Shown piece by piece: positions 22,501 through 35,939 of a DNA stretch of 64,000 bases. Below the pieces are notes generated by a model. It saw nothing but the letters and a program-made list of their open reading frames with translations. It was not told the origin of the DNA and searched no databases. Every line of letters starts with the position of its first letter. Position 1 is the first letter of the stretch. Position numbers and translations under genes: made by a program. Source of the stretch: Larix kaempferi (taxonomy: Eukaryota > Streptophyta > Pinopsida > Pinales > Pinaceae). Where the stretch lies: positions 8,054,001 through 8,118,000 of the forward strand of contig BSBM01000092.1 in the NCBI GenBank assembly GCA_027924585.1, in the 5' to 3' direction.

Positions 22501-23943
22501 AAACATAACATTAATTAACATATATTAAATATATAAAAAACATAATGTGAACATTTAACATTAATTAACATATAATAAATCAACTTTAAAATGTAACATA
22601 GTTTTGAAATAAGAAAATGTTGTCTTTTTTTTGTTCTTCTTTTGGACATAGGGATTTAAAACATCATAAAGTGAATAAAGCGCCATTGCATGTAGGAAAA
22701 TGATCCATATTCTTATTTAGAGCATCAAGCAAATATATTATAAGAGAAGTTTCCTGTCGAGGGCATTGAAATGAAGTTTTTAACAATCATTTTTAGTTAT
22801 AGTAGATGTTTTTTCAATGACCAGTTATTTTAGTTTGATATGTTTTATAACTAGCATAGATCTATCTTAACTCAGGTTCTACTAAGTGCTAAGAGATATC
22901 AAATCCATTGAGGTGTAAACTTTTTCTTAAGATTAGTATTATAAAAGAAGTTTACACATAAAGAAATTTGATCCTTCTCGACACTTTGTAAACTCAAAGT
23001 TAAAATGAATCTATATGTGTTGATAATTTTAAGTTTTTCATAATTAATTTTAATATAAAAATAAATTAAATACTTGTAAATATCAATACTACATTCAAAT
23101 TGTAGATTATTCAATAACCTATGATATCTCTTATTTCAACATTGATTCTCACCAAAATATCTTCCTCCATATATTTGTGAGCTGTTGAAAATGGGATTTC
23201 TTGATGGGTTTAGAATAAACTGGTGAGATATCAAGCATAAAATCATACGCTCCCATTTATACTTAAAGAGTAGTGATGTCGAATTTCAGAGCCGGTGCAA
23301 CCGAATTTATAACCGTACACATATCCTCACTTCTCAATATATAATTTATAACCTGTTGGTGATTAATTGTCTTCAAGAGCATAAAATTCTTTTTTGTAAG
23401 CAGTAAATATTAATAACTGTAAACTAATGAATCTGTTCATTATAAAAAAAAAATCAAGATTGATCTTAGATGTATATTTGTTTAGGTTTATTGTTTTCAA
23501 AGGATTACTGGTTTCAAAGGGAATATGCTTTAAAGGTGCAGTGAAATTATTTTTTGGATGAGTTGAACTAAGCAAACAATTTAGTCTAACCAAATGTTCA
23601 TATGTGTTCATGACAACCTGTACCATATGGGAACAATCAGGTTCCTCTCTCTCAACACAGAAGAATCTTAATTAACCACGTTATCAGGTATCGACATCAC
23701 TGTGTTCTTTCGACCAGGAAATGACTCCAACAAATTTTGTATGTGTGCATTATAATTTTTATATCCACAAATGTTTTGCCTTGTGCCTTGTGTATTGGTC
23801 TTTACCATTGAATATTGGAACTGAACATGATAGACCCAACTATATATATATATTATAATTGTTTTTTAGAGATGACATGTACCACATTAGTGTGACAAAC
23901 ATGACCCATCTCATTTGCTTGAGATGTATAAAGTGCCTCTTCT
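22501..23943. other. Unassigned AT-rich DNA
   Basis: I see no gene, LTR edge or repeat that can be supported here. Confidence 0.6.
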
Positions 23944-24250
23944 GCACAAAGAAATCATTACTTTCTTACATGATAGAAAATCTTGTATTTCTCTAAATGA
24001 ATCAAGGATACACTTTCAAATTATTAGCTCAACATCTTTTCATAAATGGTGACACTTCTTAAAAGTGTAATCAAAATAGTTTCCCAACTTGATGCAAAAA
24101 AGAAATCATTACTTTCTCAAATAATAGAAAATCTTGTATTTCTCTAAATGAATCAAGGATACACTTTCAAATTATTAGCTAAACATCTTTCCATAAATGG
24201 TGACACTTCTTAAAAGTGTAATCAAAATAGTTTCCCAACTTTATGCAAAC
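23944..24250. repeat. 151-bp tandem duplication
   Basis: GAAATCATTACTTTCT begins copies at 23951 and 24102. The two copies differ by only a handful of bases and both end AATAGTTTCCCAACTT. A recent local duplication. Confidence 0.92.
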
Positions 24251-24706
24251 ATATTTCTAATTACTAACTATCATCTCATGAAGATCCATCTCTCTACTAT
24301 TGATCCTTCGAAGTTCTCAAGAGGTATTGATATGTTCTTGTTGCCACTATTTAACTAAGCTAAATCCCATCTATACTCATTGTTTCTTAGTTAAAGCCTA
24401 TCTATACTCATTCTTCCCAAGAACCAAGTTTCGGTATTTCATTACATGAATTTTTTTATGGATGCTTATATCGAAGCCAATTTTTCAAGTGTTAATTCCA
24501 ACTTATCAATTGTGTGGATTGTTCTTTACTTGCATAGTGTTTGGGATATTGTAAGAATATTTATTAATTATTTTGTGGCATTAGTTACTTATTCTTATCT
24601 CTTCATTATGAATGGTTGTTTATTTAAATTGGATATAAGACTATAATTACCACTAAATCATAGGCTATCCTTGTTTTATGTGTAGTTATTTCTATCTTTT
24701 TAGTAA
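24251..24706. other. Unassigned DNA
   Basis: Nothing beyond chance open frames. Confidence 0.5.
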
Positions 24707-25695
24707 GGGTGAAAACGCGAAGTTGGGAAACACATTTTGGAATGTGTTGTTTAAAAAACTCAATTAATAGTTTTATTCAATTAGATCTATTTATTTAAAA
24801 AAAATACTCTCGTTTGAGAGTTTAAAACTCTCGGCGAAGACTTTTTCTCATACTACAATTTCTAGTAAAATGTTTTTAAAACTCTCTTGCATTTTTCTGG
24901 AAGCTGCAACTTCGGAGAGGCCAACCCTTGCAAATTTTAAATATTATTTGTCGAACCTAGTACCAATGGATTCATCTATGAATCTAGTTTGTAATTATAT
25001 AAGAATTGCTTATTTTCATCAATAATTTCTATTTATTAATAATTTTATTCTAAACTCTATCACTTCAAAATTTTAATATTCTAAAAATTGTCTGCAGAAA
25101 AAATCACAGTGCACTTCCTCTCCATGACATATTCACAAAGATACTTTTAGTTTTATTAGTGATGATGATTTCAAACTCCAAATTGACGGATCAAAAAATG
25201 TGTTGAAACATCACCATTTTATGTCTTACTCTATTTCATTAAGTAATAAAAAATAGTGGTTAAATTTAACAATTCCCCAACAATAGTTCATGCACTAGTA
25301 CAATCTTTGTAGATTGTGACAATATATTTTTTCCCCCAAAATGAATAGCCATTTCTAACAAACATAATGGATTAGTAAGTCACCCATTATCCTGATGTAA
25401 AATTTTAAATTATATGCATTTAGTAAACACCAAATTTATCCCATCATATGCCCATAATATTTTTTACAAAAAATATGAGTATGGAGTTAACACAATTATG
25501 TATGAATCTATTTTTTACCTCAAAGTGAAATCCTTAAAGAAAAAATGAGTTTAAAGGGGTTGAAGTTTTTAAAAGTGAAATCCTTAAAGAAAAAATGAGT
25601 TTAGAGGGGTTGAAGCTGAAAAAGAAGTAAAATTTTACAATTTTCCTCATAAAAAAAAAACAAAAAGTGTTTCCCAACTGCATGTTTTCAACCCC
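24707..25695. mobile_element. Non-autonomous TIR transposon (989 bp)
   Basis: The left end GGGTGAAAAC...AGTTGGGAAACACATTTTG is the inverted match of the right end, CAAAAAGTGTTTCCCAACT...GTTTTCAACCCC (about 28 of 34 positions agree). No transposase frame lies between. No convincing target-site duplication is visible (left flank TTTTTAGTAA, right flank AATATTCTAA), so the superfamily is open. Confidence 0.7.
25522..25618. repeat. 50-bp tandem duplication inside TIR element
   Basis: AAAGTGAAATCCTTAAAGAA starts copies at 25522 and 25572, nearly identical (one A/G change in the core), next to the right TIR. Confidence 0.9.
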
Positions 25696-26295
25696 AATAT
25701 TCTAATAAATTGTTTTTTTATATAACGGAAATAATGTATGTGGTTTCATATATAAGTTTCCATTCTTGTAAGATCTTAACCAAGTGATTAGATTACAACT
25801 AGGATACAATAACTTTTGGGAAATTTTAACTTGATGAGAATATATAATGTTGAGAAAATGAAATTTTCTAGTTTAAACATGCTAGGTAACTTTTCCTTCC
25901 GCTGGGATTTCTAAAATTGCCAAAAGGCCTCTCGGAATAGTATATTTTGGTCTAATTCTAAATCTCCACTTTAAATCCCTTGAAAATTGACCAATTGATC
26001 CACTAGATTTCTCCATCTCTAGTCATAGACTTCACTATTCAAATTTAATCATCAATAGGTCCCATGTCAATGAGCACGGTCTGGATCTTCAAAAATCACT
26101 ACTTATCCATTTCTAGAAATATGGAGGTAAACATGCTAACACTCTTCTCTCGAATAGTTGTAGTGCTCCTCATTGTGGTCTTACCTCTAAAATTTCATCA
26201 AATTCCACTTTAATATGCTCATTTTATGGATAAAATAAGAAAATGGATCCATATGTTTTTTAATAATTCCATTTGTTGAAGTGGCATGATATTGA
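25696..26295. other. Unassigned DNA
   Basis: I see no supported feature between the TIR element and the following 5' LTR. Confidence 0.5.
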
Positions 26296-27543
26296 TGTAA
26301 CACCCGGTTTTCAAACCCATGATGTGATTATGTATGTAATGATGTAGAGGCTAGATGTCGGACTTATATGGTCTAGGGGACCATGACAATTGTAAATGAT
26401 GTACAATATAATTAATATAAAAATCCCTAAGAACTACAAGTGAAGAACGAAGAAGAGATGGAAGGCTATGATTTCACAAGTGGGGGAATTGAGAGGGGGC
26501 TAAGCGGTGATGACCCTAGTTGATATTAGATTATGTCCCTATCCTTCATTATCCTTTTTAACCCAAAGTCCCTTAACCATGGTTATGAGCGTCACTTTAA
26601 TTAATCATGGGTTTAATTATATTAATATGGGATGAAGAGGGAAAATGTGGCCTCTTATGTGGAAGCCACATGTCAAGATAAATCCATGAAAATATAATGT
26701 TAGAAACTCACTCATCCCTCATTCATTCACTATGTCATTCACTCCAAGAACCTATTTGAGCTCTAACTAGTATATTTCAGAGGAACCTGTGTTTCATACT
26801 ATCTAATGCCAATTACCCTGGGAAGGTGGTGCTAATGGGTGCAATACTCATGTGAGAGAAACCTATCATGCAACAACTTCCATGGAGTCCTCACATGGAA
26901 AATATTTGGATGTCCTATGATAGAGCACTCGAAGGGACAACCTAAGGGACTGCATGCAAAGAAGGGGGTATCATTCCTTGTGTTGTGGAAGCTGATGGGG
27001 TATGAATGTTGGTGGATTTGGATACTTATGGAGGGGGTTTTAGCACCAGAGGGTTGTATGTGTTGTAGTCGGTAAAATATTTTAGACTTCACTTCTTATG
27101 GACTAACACCCTCCTCTTGGGGTTGGCATCTATCAAAGAAAGAGAAAGGATAACAGAATGCCTAGGCCTTGGAAGAATGTCCTTCACTTGCAGTTGGTTG
27201 GAGGAAATTTTCCTTTAAAAGATAAGCTTCTAAATTGTGTATGAATGCCATGGATTGTATTTTTGTTTTGTGTTTGTTTAAATTATTGTTTATGGAAATA
27301 TATATTTGCATGAATTTACTAAGAATGGAATGCATGCATTCATGGTATAAAAGCTTGCATAATTTAGAATGGGTAAATTTGGTTATTGGACTATTATATT
27401 TACATTTACTTCTACTATTAAAATTAATGGTATAGAAAGTCCATGGAATGGAAATTTGGAATTGGTATCGAGGACATATTTATATGTGGATTTGGGTACC
27501 CTATGGTCTCCATAATGGAAAAGAGGTTGTTGGGTATGTGACA
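26296..27543 (+). repeat. 5' LTR of old gypsy element (1248 bp)
   Basis: Starts TGTAACACCCGG, ends GGGTATGTGACA. It is repeated from 32948 with about 80% identity judged by eye over the first 130 bases, so the insertion is old. Confidence 0.88.
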
Positions 27544-27546
27544 GAG

Positions 27547-27558
27547 TGGCATCAGAGC
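27547..27558 (+). promoter_or_regulatory. Primer binding site of old gypsy element
   Basis: TGGCATCAGAGC, one base from the initiator-Met site, three bases after the LTR. Confidence 0.85.
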
Positions 27559-29849
27559 TATAGGTTGAAGCTCTTGGAATATATGGGTCAAAAATTATAT
27601 GCACGGGAATAAGTTATAGGTTGCATATGAACTGTTTGACAAAATGACTCCATGAAAAATTTGGCAAAAAACTATGTTGATCCATCTAGATGTTTAATTC
27701 AATGATCTAATTAAAAGAATGAATGGTTCTAATTTGAATGGTTGGGTCAAATGCAAAAAGCAGTTGGAGTGACATTTTGGATTCAACTTCAGAGTTGGTA
27801 CTATGAAATATTAGGTGAAAATATAGTTTTCAAGCAAACTCTTTGAAAAATACCAGTTCTTATAATGGATAGAAAATTACTACCATGGGGAATGCTATGT
27901 GTAAATGTCATTTCATCTACCTCTTAAAAAATTAAAGTATAAAAATTAAATAATTATGGAAAATGGAAACTTGGGGAAAATTCGATGTGGGCCCATATAA
28001 TCCATGTGGATAGTGGGTATGACATGGAGGAACCATGTGGATGGAATGTGTAGATGGTAGAGCCAACAAAGGTCATATGGTGCACAGTTGGCGGCTATGA
28101 GGTGGATTCGACAAGTTGATTGGTCACAGATTGGATGGTGGATATTGCAAGAGATCAGTGGTATATATTCATTACAAGTTATTGATGTGCAAAACTATTA
28201 TTTATTCCTCACCGGCCCTCAATGATAAAACCATCTTTACACATGATAGCTCTAGAGGCATTGCATCTCCAAAGGGTGTTTTGGGAAACTTCTTTTTTGT
28301 CGATTCGACACCACTCATAGATTAGATGGTTGGGGTCAAGGTGATCTAAAACCTAGATTCATTGTGGTTCATCAATATGCTCCACATTTAATGTTTCCTT
28401 TTCAAGCAACAAGGACAAAATACTTTTACATGTATGATCCCAAAGTCATTGTGGTTCGAAGGGGAGGTTCTGGAATACCACTTTCTTATTTTCCTGAAAC
28501 CATTTAGGTCCAAAGGGTTGTAATTCTAAGAGTGACATAGGGTGATGCCATAAAGGGGTCCACTAGACAAAGTAAGGTGATACATAGGATTTCATAGGCA
28601 CACCAAGAGATGGAATGTAGTAATCCACTACCACATCAGTATACATGTGCCATGCCACATCAACACCCTACCATTTCATCATCATGCCATGTTAGCAATT
28701 AAGAAAGGTATAAAAGAAGTCTGGAGCCAAAAAATTGTTTTTTATATAACATGATAATAATAACTTAGAATTGTTTTAAATTTTGATCTTTTGTCCATGG
28801 TGAAGAGGACTAAATATTGATATAGAGATCCATGGGCTTGTTCTGCTCCAGTATTCTTGAAAAGGGGAAATAGTGGTTTTTAAAGACCAACAACCAACTA
28901 CTTGATAAGGGCCCTATTGGGTATGAAATCTTTATGGTGTGGTCCTTAACTAGGAATGAAGATAAATTAGGTGGAATTTGGAAAACTTTGGAAAACTTTG
29001 AGGTAAAAATGACCCAAGATATCAAAATAAGAAAACTTTATGAACCCAACATTTTACCTAATCATTGATATGAACAAATTTTGTTAGATGGAATTTTTCT
29101 AGAAATGCTTAGTTTATGAGATAATAGTTTTTGCTAAAAATTTTGCTTGAAGGAAGTGCAAAAGTTAAAAATTGACAATTCCAAAATTTTATAGAAAATG
29201 AATGGAACATGGGATATGGGATCCGAAGATCTCTAAGTACCAGTAATCATATGGTCTACCAGTTCCATAAAATAATAATAATAATAATATTCCAATTCTT
29301 TCCATATTTTCTTGTACATGTATCATAAGTTGGTCTCGAATATTAGGTGCAGCTCCAAGAACAATGCAAAATTGGACAAGCTTGAAAAAAATGGAGAGAT
29401 GCAAATTTCATCACTGAACTAAAAAATGAGGATGGGTATTCATTGGAAATAGTAGCGGTGGGAGAATAAATAAGATAAATCAGATCAAAAAGAAGTATTT
29501 TAGATATTTTTATAAATTGGACAAAAAAGGGACCTATAGACTTATTTGACAAAATTGTAAAATGGGTAGTTTCCATAATCTTTGCATATATATATATATA
29601 TATTTGAATTCTAGAAATAAAGTCTATCTAAAAAAATAATTTATATGGGCACATTACAAATACAATATTACACATGTATAATTGTATATCAAAGTTCTCA
29701 AATAGTCATGAAAAGGAAAATTGAAGAAGGGGAAATTCCATATAACCGTGAAGAATAAGTCTGAGGTCTAAATATCTGTGTGGGTGATAGGGGAACAAAA
29801 TTTAATGGACATAGATTCAACATTGAAATGATGGAGATGGTATAGACAA
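27559..29849 (+). other. Decayed leader and gag region of old gypsy element
   Basis: Lies between the primer site and the first recognisable motifs. No frame longer than about 70 codons carries a gag signature. An ATA microsatellite (29270-29290) and a TA run (29585-29604) sit inside. Confidence 0.5.
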
Positions 29850-32800
29850 TGAAGAGCTCGATCATTGAGGTGCAAAGATGTAGGACATACAATAAAGAAT
29901 TATAAGGGCTTAGGAGAAACAAATTCAGTTAAATACTCAATTGATGTAGAGTTTGAACCCATTATAGAAACAAAGCATATTTTTAGAAGTTTGGGAGAGA
30001 TAAGAGGAAAGATAAACATGATCAAAGGAATAAAGGATTTAAATCTCCTTTCTTATGGAGCCAACCAAATTCATATCAACAAAGAAATCCAACTTAGCAT
30101 GGTCCTGGAATAGCAGAGTCGCAAGAAAAAGGAACAAGGAAAAATCTCAAGTGTTAGGGATGGGAAGGACATCACATGTATAGAGATTTTCCTCGTATAG
30201 GAGATAGAATAAGGACTATGCACAACATGCAAGAAGAAATCATTGTGGAAGATGTGGCCAGAAACATTCCCAAAACATATGCTATTGTAGATAATAAACA
30301 AGAAAAGCATACTCCAACAAGATTGAGGTTGAAGGTAAGATTCCCAATCAACCCATTTCCATTTAATTGATTTAGGAGCATGTCATAGTTATATTGATCC
30401 TAATTTGGTTGAAATATTTCAGCTAAAGAGAAGTAAGCATGGAAAATCATAAATGCTTCAATTGGCTACTAGAACAAAAAGGAAAATCAATGGGTTAGTA
30501 AGGGGTTGTCCATTACATATGAATGGATTGCATACTTTTTCATATTTGAACATAATTCCAGTTGGTTCCTATGATGTTATTATTGGGATGGACTAGTTGG
30601 ATGCACATCATGTTATTTTGGATTGTCATAATGAGACTCACTTGTCTTGATGAAGAAGGAGACTAGAAGATAGCGAAAGGATTTCCAAGGCCTATTTCCA
30701 TAAGGGAAATTTGACCTATGCAGTTGAAAAGATATTTTAGAAAAGAGTGTCAGTTGTCTGCAACTCATGTGGAATATCCACAGAAGATTAAAATTCAAAG
30801 TGGAGAGAAATTTCCATTGTTTCAGGAGTTTGTATATGTTTTTGAAGAAATACCAAGATTTCCACCAAAAAGGGACGTTGATTTCTCTATTGACTTAGTT
30901 CCTAGAGCTACCCTAGTTTCCAAAATTCCATACAAAATGAGTATATATGAGTTGGAGTTACATATATAGCTAGAAGAACTGTTGAAGAAAGGATACATAA
31001 ACCCAAGTGTGTCCCCTTGAAGAGAACTAGTAGTCTTTGTAAAGAAGAATGATGGGACATTGGGGTTGTGCATTGAATTCAAGCAATTGAACAAGGTCAT
31101 GGTGAGGAATAAGTGTCATCTACCTAGAATTGATGATTTTTTTTATCATCTGAAAAGAGAAAATGTACTCTCAAAAATAGATTTGAGATTAGGCTACCAT
31201 CAAGTGAGGATAAAATAAGAATACATTAGCAACACAACTTTTAGAACTAGGTATGGTCACTCTGAATTCGTAGTGGTTCCATTTGGGTTAAAAAATGCAC
31301 TAGCTACCTTTATGTGTTTGAAGAATGGAATACTCAGAAAATATTTGGATAAGTTTGTCATTGTATTTTTGGATGACATTCTTATTTATTTAAAATAAAA
31401 GGAATATCATGAAGAGCACTTGAGGTTAGCATTATAGGTGTTGAGAGAGAATCAATTTTATGCTAAGTTGAGTAAATGTTATTTTTACCAGAAGCGGATT
31501 CAGTATTAAAGACACTTATCTAAGGAAGGGATAACCTTAGACCTAGAGAAGATTGAAGCTATCATGGGATGGAATACACCTAGAAATGTATCGAAGGTAA
31601 GGTCATTTATGGGATTGGTTGGATACTATAGAATATTTATAGAAGGATTCTCAAAAGTGGCACATTCAATTACATCATCGTAGAAGAAATGAGCCAAATT
31701 TCAATGGACACCATAGTGTGAAGAAAGTTTCCATTGGCTAAAGAGATTTCTCACTATCACACCAATCCTCGAGATTGTTACCTAAATGAATATTTTGTGG
31801 CATGCACAAATGATGGAAAAAAAGGAATTAGTGGAGTGTTTATGCAAAATGGGCATGTGACCTATTATGAATCCAGAAAGATGAAGGAGGAGCATGAGAT
31901 TTAGAATTATGTCAATGAGATTTAGAATTATGTCACACATGACTTAGAGCTTGTTTCCATTATACATGAATTGAATATGTGGAGACATTATCCCCTGTAG
32001 AAAAGTTGAGTTAAGAATATATCACACTAGGTTGAAGTATTTATTTGAAAATCGAACCTTGAAAGCCAGGGAACTAAGATGGTTGGAATTCCTTTGTGAG
32101 TTTGATTTTGATATCAAACATATAAAAGGTAAAGAGAAAAAGGTTGTTGAAGCACACATCATAAGAGTACATTCAATGCATGCTACAACCATTACCATGA
32201 ACAAACCATATTTAAGAATATGAATTCTTGAAGTTGTTTTCTCAAATAAGATGTGATTCTTAAGCATAAGGGTAGAATCTATATTCCTTATTCTACCTAT
32301 TGAAGAATCTCTTTTTTATTCTTGATTCTTGGAATTCTTATGCATAAGGGTAGAATATATATTCCTGATTACATAACGGTAATATCGAGAATAATTTGGA
32401 AACAACATAGGATAGATCCAAATGTTATGCAGATAGGGGTAGAGTATCAATAGAATTGAGAGTTGGAGAGCATGTGTATTTGAAAGTCAGATCGAAGAAG
32501 AGTTCACTCAAACTTGGGATTTGTCCTACGTTAGCGACCATAAATTGTAGTTTGTTTGAGATTCTAGATAAGATAGGGCCTATTGCATATGAGATTACAT
32601 TTCCTAACTACATAAAAGTACACAATTTGTTTCATGTGTCAATATTGAAAAAGTATGCTCTTGATCCTAACCATATTATTGGTTGGACTTCGATTCGGGT
32701 GGAATCAGAAGGAGAGGTGCAACTAGTAGACATCTTGGATCGGTAAGTCACGTTTCTAAAGAAGAGAGAAATCTAGAAGGTAAAGGTCCAATGAACACAT

Positions 32801-32880
32801 ATCCCCAAAGAAGCAATGTGGGAGCTTAAGGTGCGATGCAAGATGCATACCCACATCTATCTTGAAATTTTGTTGTAAAG
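29850..32880 (+). pseudogene. gag-pol: Decayed gypsy gag-pol lacking integrase core
   Basis: Readable fragments in order, split by many stops and frame changes: a degraded zinc knuckle (CKDVGHTIKNY, about 29873); a protease end (GSYDVIIGMD then a stop where Trp is usual, 30570-30600); RT from PPKRDVDFSIDLVP (30868) through [22 protein letters not shown] and [13 protein letters not shown] (about 31360); the tether GWNTPRNVSKVRSFMGLVG; RNase H with THDLELVSIIHELNMW and FDFDIKHIKGKEKK (32100-32140). The sequence then jumps to the C-terminal integrase/linker part (GEHVYLKVRSKKSSLKLG, VHNLFHVSILKKY, 32460-32670). The integrase HHCC and DDE segments are absent, replaced by about 180 bases of unrelated sequence with a repeated GCATAAGGGTAGAAT. 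The element cannot make an integrase. Confidence 0.88.
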
Positions 32881-32930
32881 TTTTGTACATATACATAATC
32901 CTGATATGCATTAAGGATGGTTCATAAATT

Positions 32931-32947
32931 AAGAGGGGGGGGGGGAA
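32931..32947 (+). promoter_or_regulatory. Polypurine tract with G11 run
   Basis: AAGAGGGGGGGGGGGAA directly abuts the 3' LTR start TGTAACACC. Confidence 0.85.
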
Positions 32948-34632
32948 TGTAACACCTTTTTTTTCACCCCATGATGCAATTATGTATGTAATCATGTAAA
33001 GGCTAGATTTCAGAATTATATAGTCTATGAGACCATGACTATTGTAAATTATGTACAATATAGTTAATATAAAAAATCCCTAATAGCTACAAGTGAATAA
33101 GGATAAAAAAGAAATGGGGGGATATGATTCGACAAGTGGGGGAAGTGAGAGGGGGATAAGGGGTGATGACCATAGTTTACATTATCTTATATCCCTATCC
33201 TTCATTATCCTCTTTAACCCAAAGTGTTAGAAACTAGGATTGAGGCAATAAAATAAAATAAATGTGGAAATAAAACATATAATAGAACAATATATGTGGT
33301 TCACCCAATATCGACTGGATCCAGGGACAAACAACCCACCCTTTCTTTTATTCTTTCTAGCAAAATAAAGGGATACAATCTACAGCACATTCATTGCAAC
33401 CTCCTCTTCACTCTCTTATAGTCTCTTTCACTCAGTCAGAATGATATTCAACAATACACCTCCATAATACAATTCCCTCTTTAAAAGATGATTTCATTCT
33501 AAGGAAAAAATACATAAACATAATATCTAGCGTTAGAACTATAACCCAATGATGAATGGTCCAAATTGACTATGAAATTACAACATTTTACAAGGCAATT
33601 GTTCCAAAAAAATTCTCTTCGTGGGCGCTACCCCCAAATCCCCACCGGGGGTGGGGGGGATCCAAAAGGTTATCACCGTCGTCCTTGGTAACAATAATGG
33701 GGGGGATCCCCCCCCATCCCCCCCACTTCCCCCCATCAGGGATTGGGATCCAAAAACAACTAAAACAATCTTATGACTTAGGAATATAATCAGGCTCTAC
33801 AACCGACACAAAGTCCCTTAACCATGGCTATGGGGGTCACTTTAATTAATCATGGGTTAATGATCTAATATGGGATTAAGAGGGGTAAAATGACCTCTTT
33901 TGTGGAAGCCACGGGTAATGAAAAATCCATGAAAATATAATGTTAGAAACTCACTCATTCTTCATTCATTCAGTTTAGGAATCTATCTGAGCTATGGCTA
34001 GTATATTGGAGAGGGACTTTTGTTTCACATTATCTCAAGCTGATTGCCCTAGGAAGATGGTTCTAATGAGATTAGTGCCCTTGTGAGAGAAACCTAGCCT
34101 ACAAATAAATTAACTGGAGTCGCAAAATGGAGACTCCCTAGACCACTTGTGTTGGAGCACTGGAAGGGAATGGGGTTATTCTAAGTGATTGCATGCAATG
34201 AAGGGGGTCCCATTCCTTTTGATGTGAAAGCTAATGGGGGATACGTGTTAGTGGATTATGATAGTTGTGTAGGGAATTTTAGAACTATAGGGTTGTATGT
34301 GTTATGGTTGGTGAAAGACTTTGGAACTCACTCCTTGTGAACTGATAGCCCTAGCTTAGGGGTGACCTTTATGAAAGAAAGAGAAATTTTGATAAAGGGA
34401 ATACAACTGGAAGGTACATCCTTCACTTGCATTTAGTTGGAGGGTATTAAAAAAGATAAGTTTCTCAATTGTGTATAAATTCCATGGATTATATATGTGT
34501 TATGTTTTTGTTTGAATTATTGTTTGTGGAAATGTCTATGTGTATGAATTTACCAAGCATGGAATGTATATTGCATTCAAGGTAGAAAATCTTGGATAAT
34601 TTAGAATGGGTAAATTTAGATATCTGACTACA
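32948..34632 (+). repeat. 3' LTR of old gypsy element, interrupted and truncated
   Basis: Matches the 5' LTR from TGTAACACC onward, is split by a solo LTR at 33225-33808, and resumes with the same sequence (AGTCCCTTAACCATGG). Similarity stops near 34632, so about the last 150 bases of the LTR are missing. Confidence 0.85.
33225..33808 (-). mobile_element. Solo copia-type LTR (584 bp) with 5-bp target duplication
   Basis: Starts TGTTAGAAAC and ends AACCGACA, flanked by CAAAG on both sides (33220-33224 and 33809-33813). The undisturbed site is visible in the 5' LTR as AACCCAAAGTCCCTTAACC. On the minus strand the end CCTAGTTTCTAACA is typical of copia U5. No internal region is present. Confidence 0.93.
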
Positions 34633-35939
34633 TCTAAATGACATGAAAAGATCAGTTTCATTCACCTTATCATTACCTTTTTGGGACCCCAATGAAATAC
34701 CTTGGTGCAATGCAATGTGGGTCATATATACAAACATACCAATCATATTTGGGCCATTCTTATTTCTCATGTTTCCTTCTCTTTCTACTTGAACCATTCA
34801 ACATGAGAGCTTACGGGTCCTTGATCTCAAAGGCCTAATTTAATTTGAACTATTCATGACGCTTTTCAAACTTCAGAATTTTTATGAACTAGAATCACGT
34901 GAGAGCTCAAAACCATCAATATAAACTAGTGGATATAACCTCCATCATGGATCATCCTTATTCCCCCAAAATACAATTGTGACTCCACAATTGGTAGTTT
35001 GATTTTATGTCAATTAACATAACATGCATGTTTACTCATTCACAAAAGTTTCCCCAATTTTCCTTAGACTTAATTTTCCCATTCTTGTTCATGATTGAAA
35101 ATAGCCATATTTAGTGTGGAATCTACCGAAATAGAATCTTGGAAATTTGAAACCATGAATTCCTCAGGTTTATTTTATCAAATAATTAGCTTGAAAACTA
35201 TAATTTTCCCAAATTTTTCACATAGCAAAATCCAAAATTTTAATTCTACCACACCTCCATAACCTGCCCAACTATTCCAATTGTATCCTAGGTAGTGTTC
35301 TGAAATGGATAAAAATATATTTTGTCATCTATTTTGGTTCTTTTTGGATGAATTGGATTGCAAGGCTAATTTTAGGGGCAGGTCTCACTTTGTAGACTTG
35401 GGGTCCAATTAAGGCCTATTTAAGGGCTTAAATGATGATTTTTGAGGACAAAAGTCCATCACTTGTGCCATCACCATTAACGCTAATCTACACTCTTATA
35501 CCTTTCCAATGGTGTCAAAATCACCTCAAACAAAGACCGTATGAGGAAGTTATGCCTCATGCAAGTTGACCTATCCAATTGACTAGAGTGGTGCCAAGTG
35601 AATTCCACATTAGCTCTTGTTTCTCACACATGCAGAGCTAGTCACATGTGGGATTTCACGAAAATTCTAGAAGGTCCAAAACCATAACCCTAATCAAGAA
35701 TTGAGGCATGCAAAACCCTAAATTTAACCCTAGATTGCAATCAAACTATGTTAAATATCGGGCCATTAGGAAAAGAAGGGGTTCCATTCTTATGATGTTA
35801 TTGCATTGTTCCATAGTTGAGCAACATCATGAGAGTTGATATTAGAGCAAAACAGAGGAAATATGAGATCTTGTAGTATCCATTATGCCTGCATAGTCAT
35901 AGGTAACTCCGTAGATAGTACCTTTTCCTTTGTATTTTC
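34633..35939. other. Unassigned DNA, perhaps U3 of the next LTR
   Basis: No gene is supported. The later part may belong to the LTR whose promoter lies at 35943, but its start was not found. Confidence 0.4.

Noticed and set aside
35838-35850. A second primer site (TGATATTAGAGC)
   Set aside because: Two changes from the standard site and no LTR end directly before it; the site at 36185 fits the downstream gag better.
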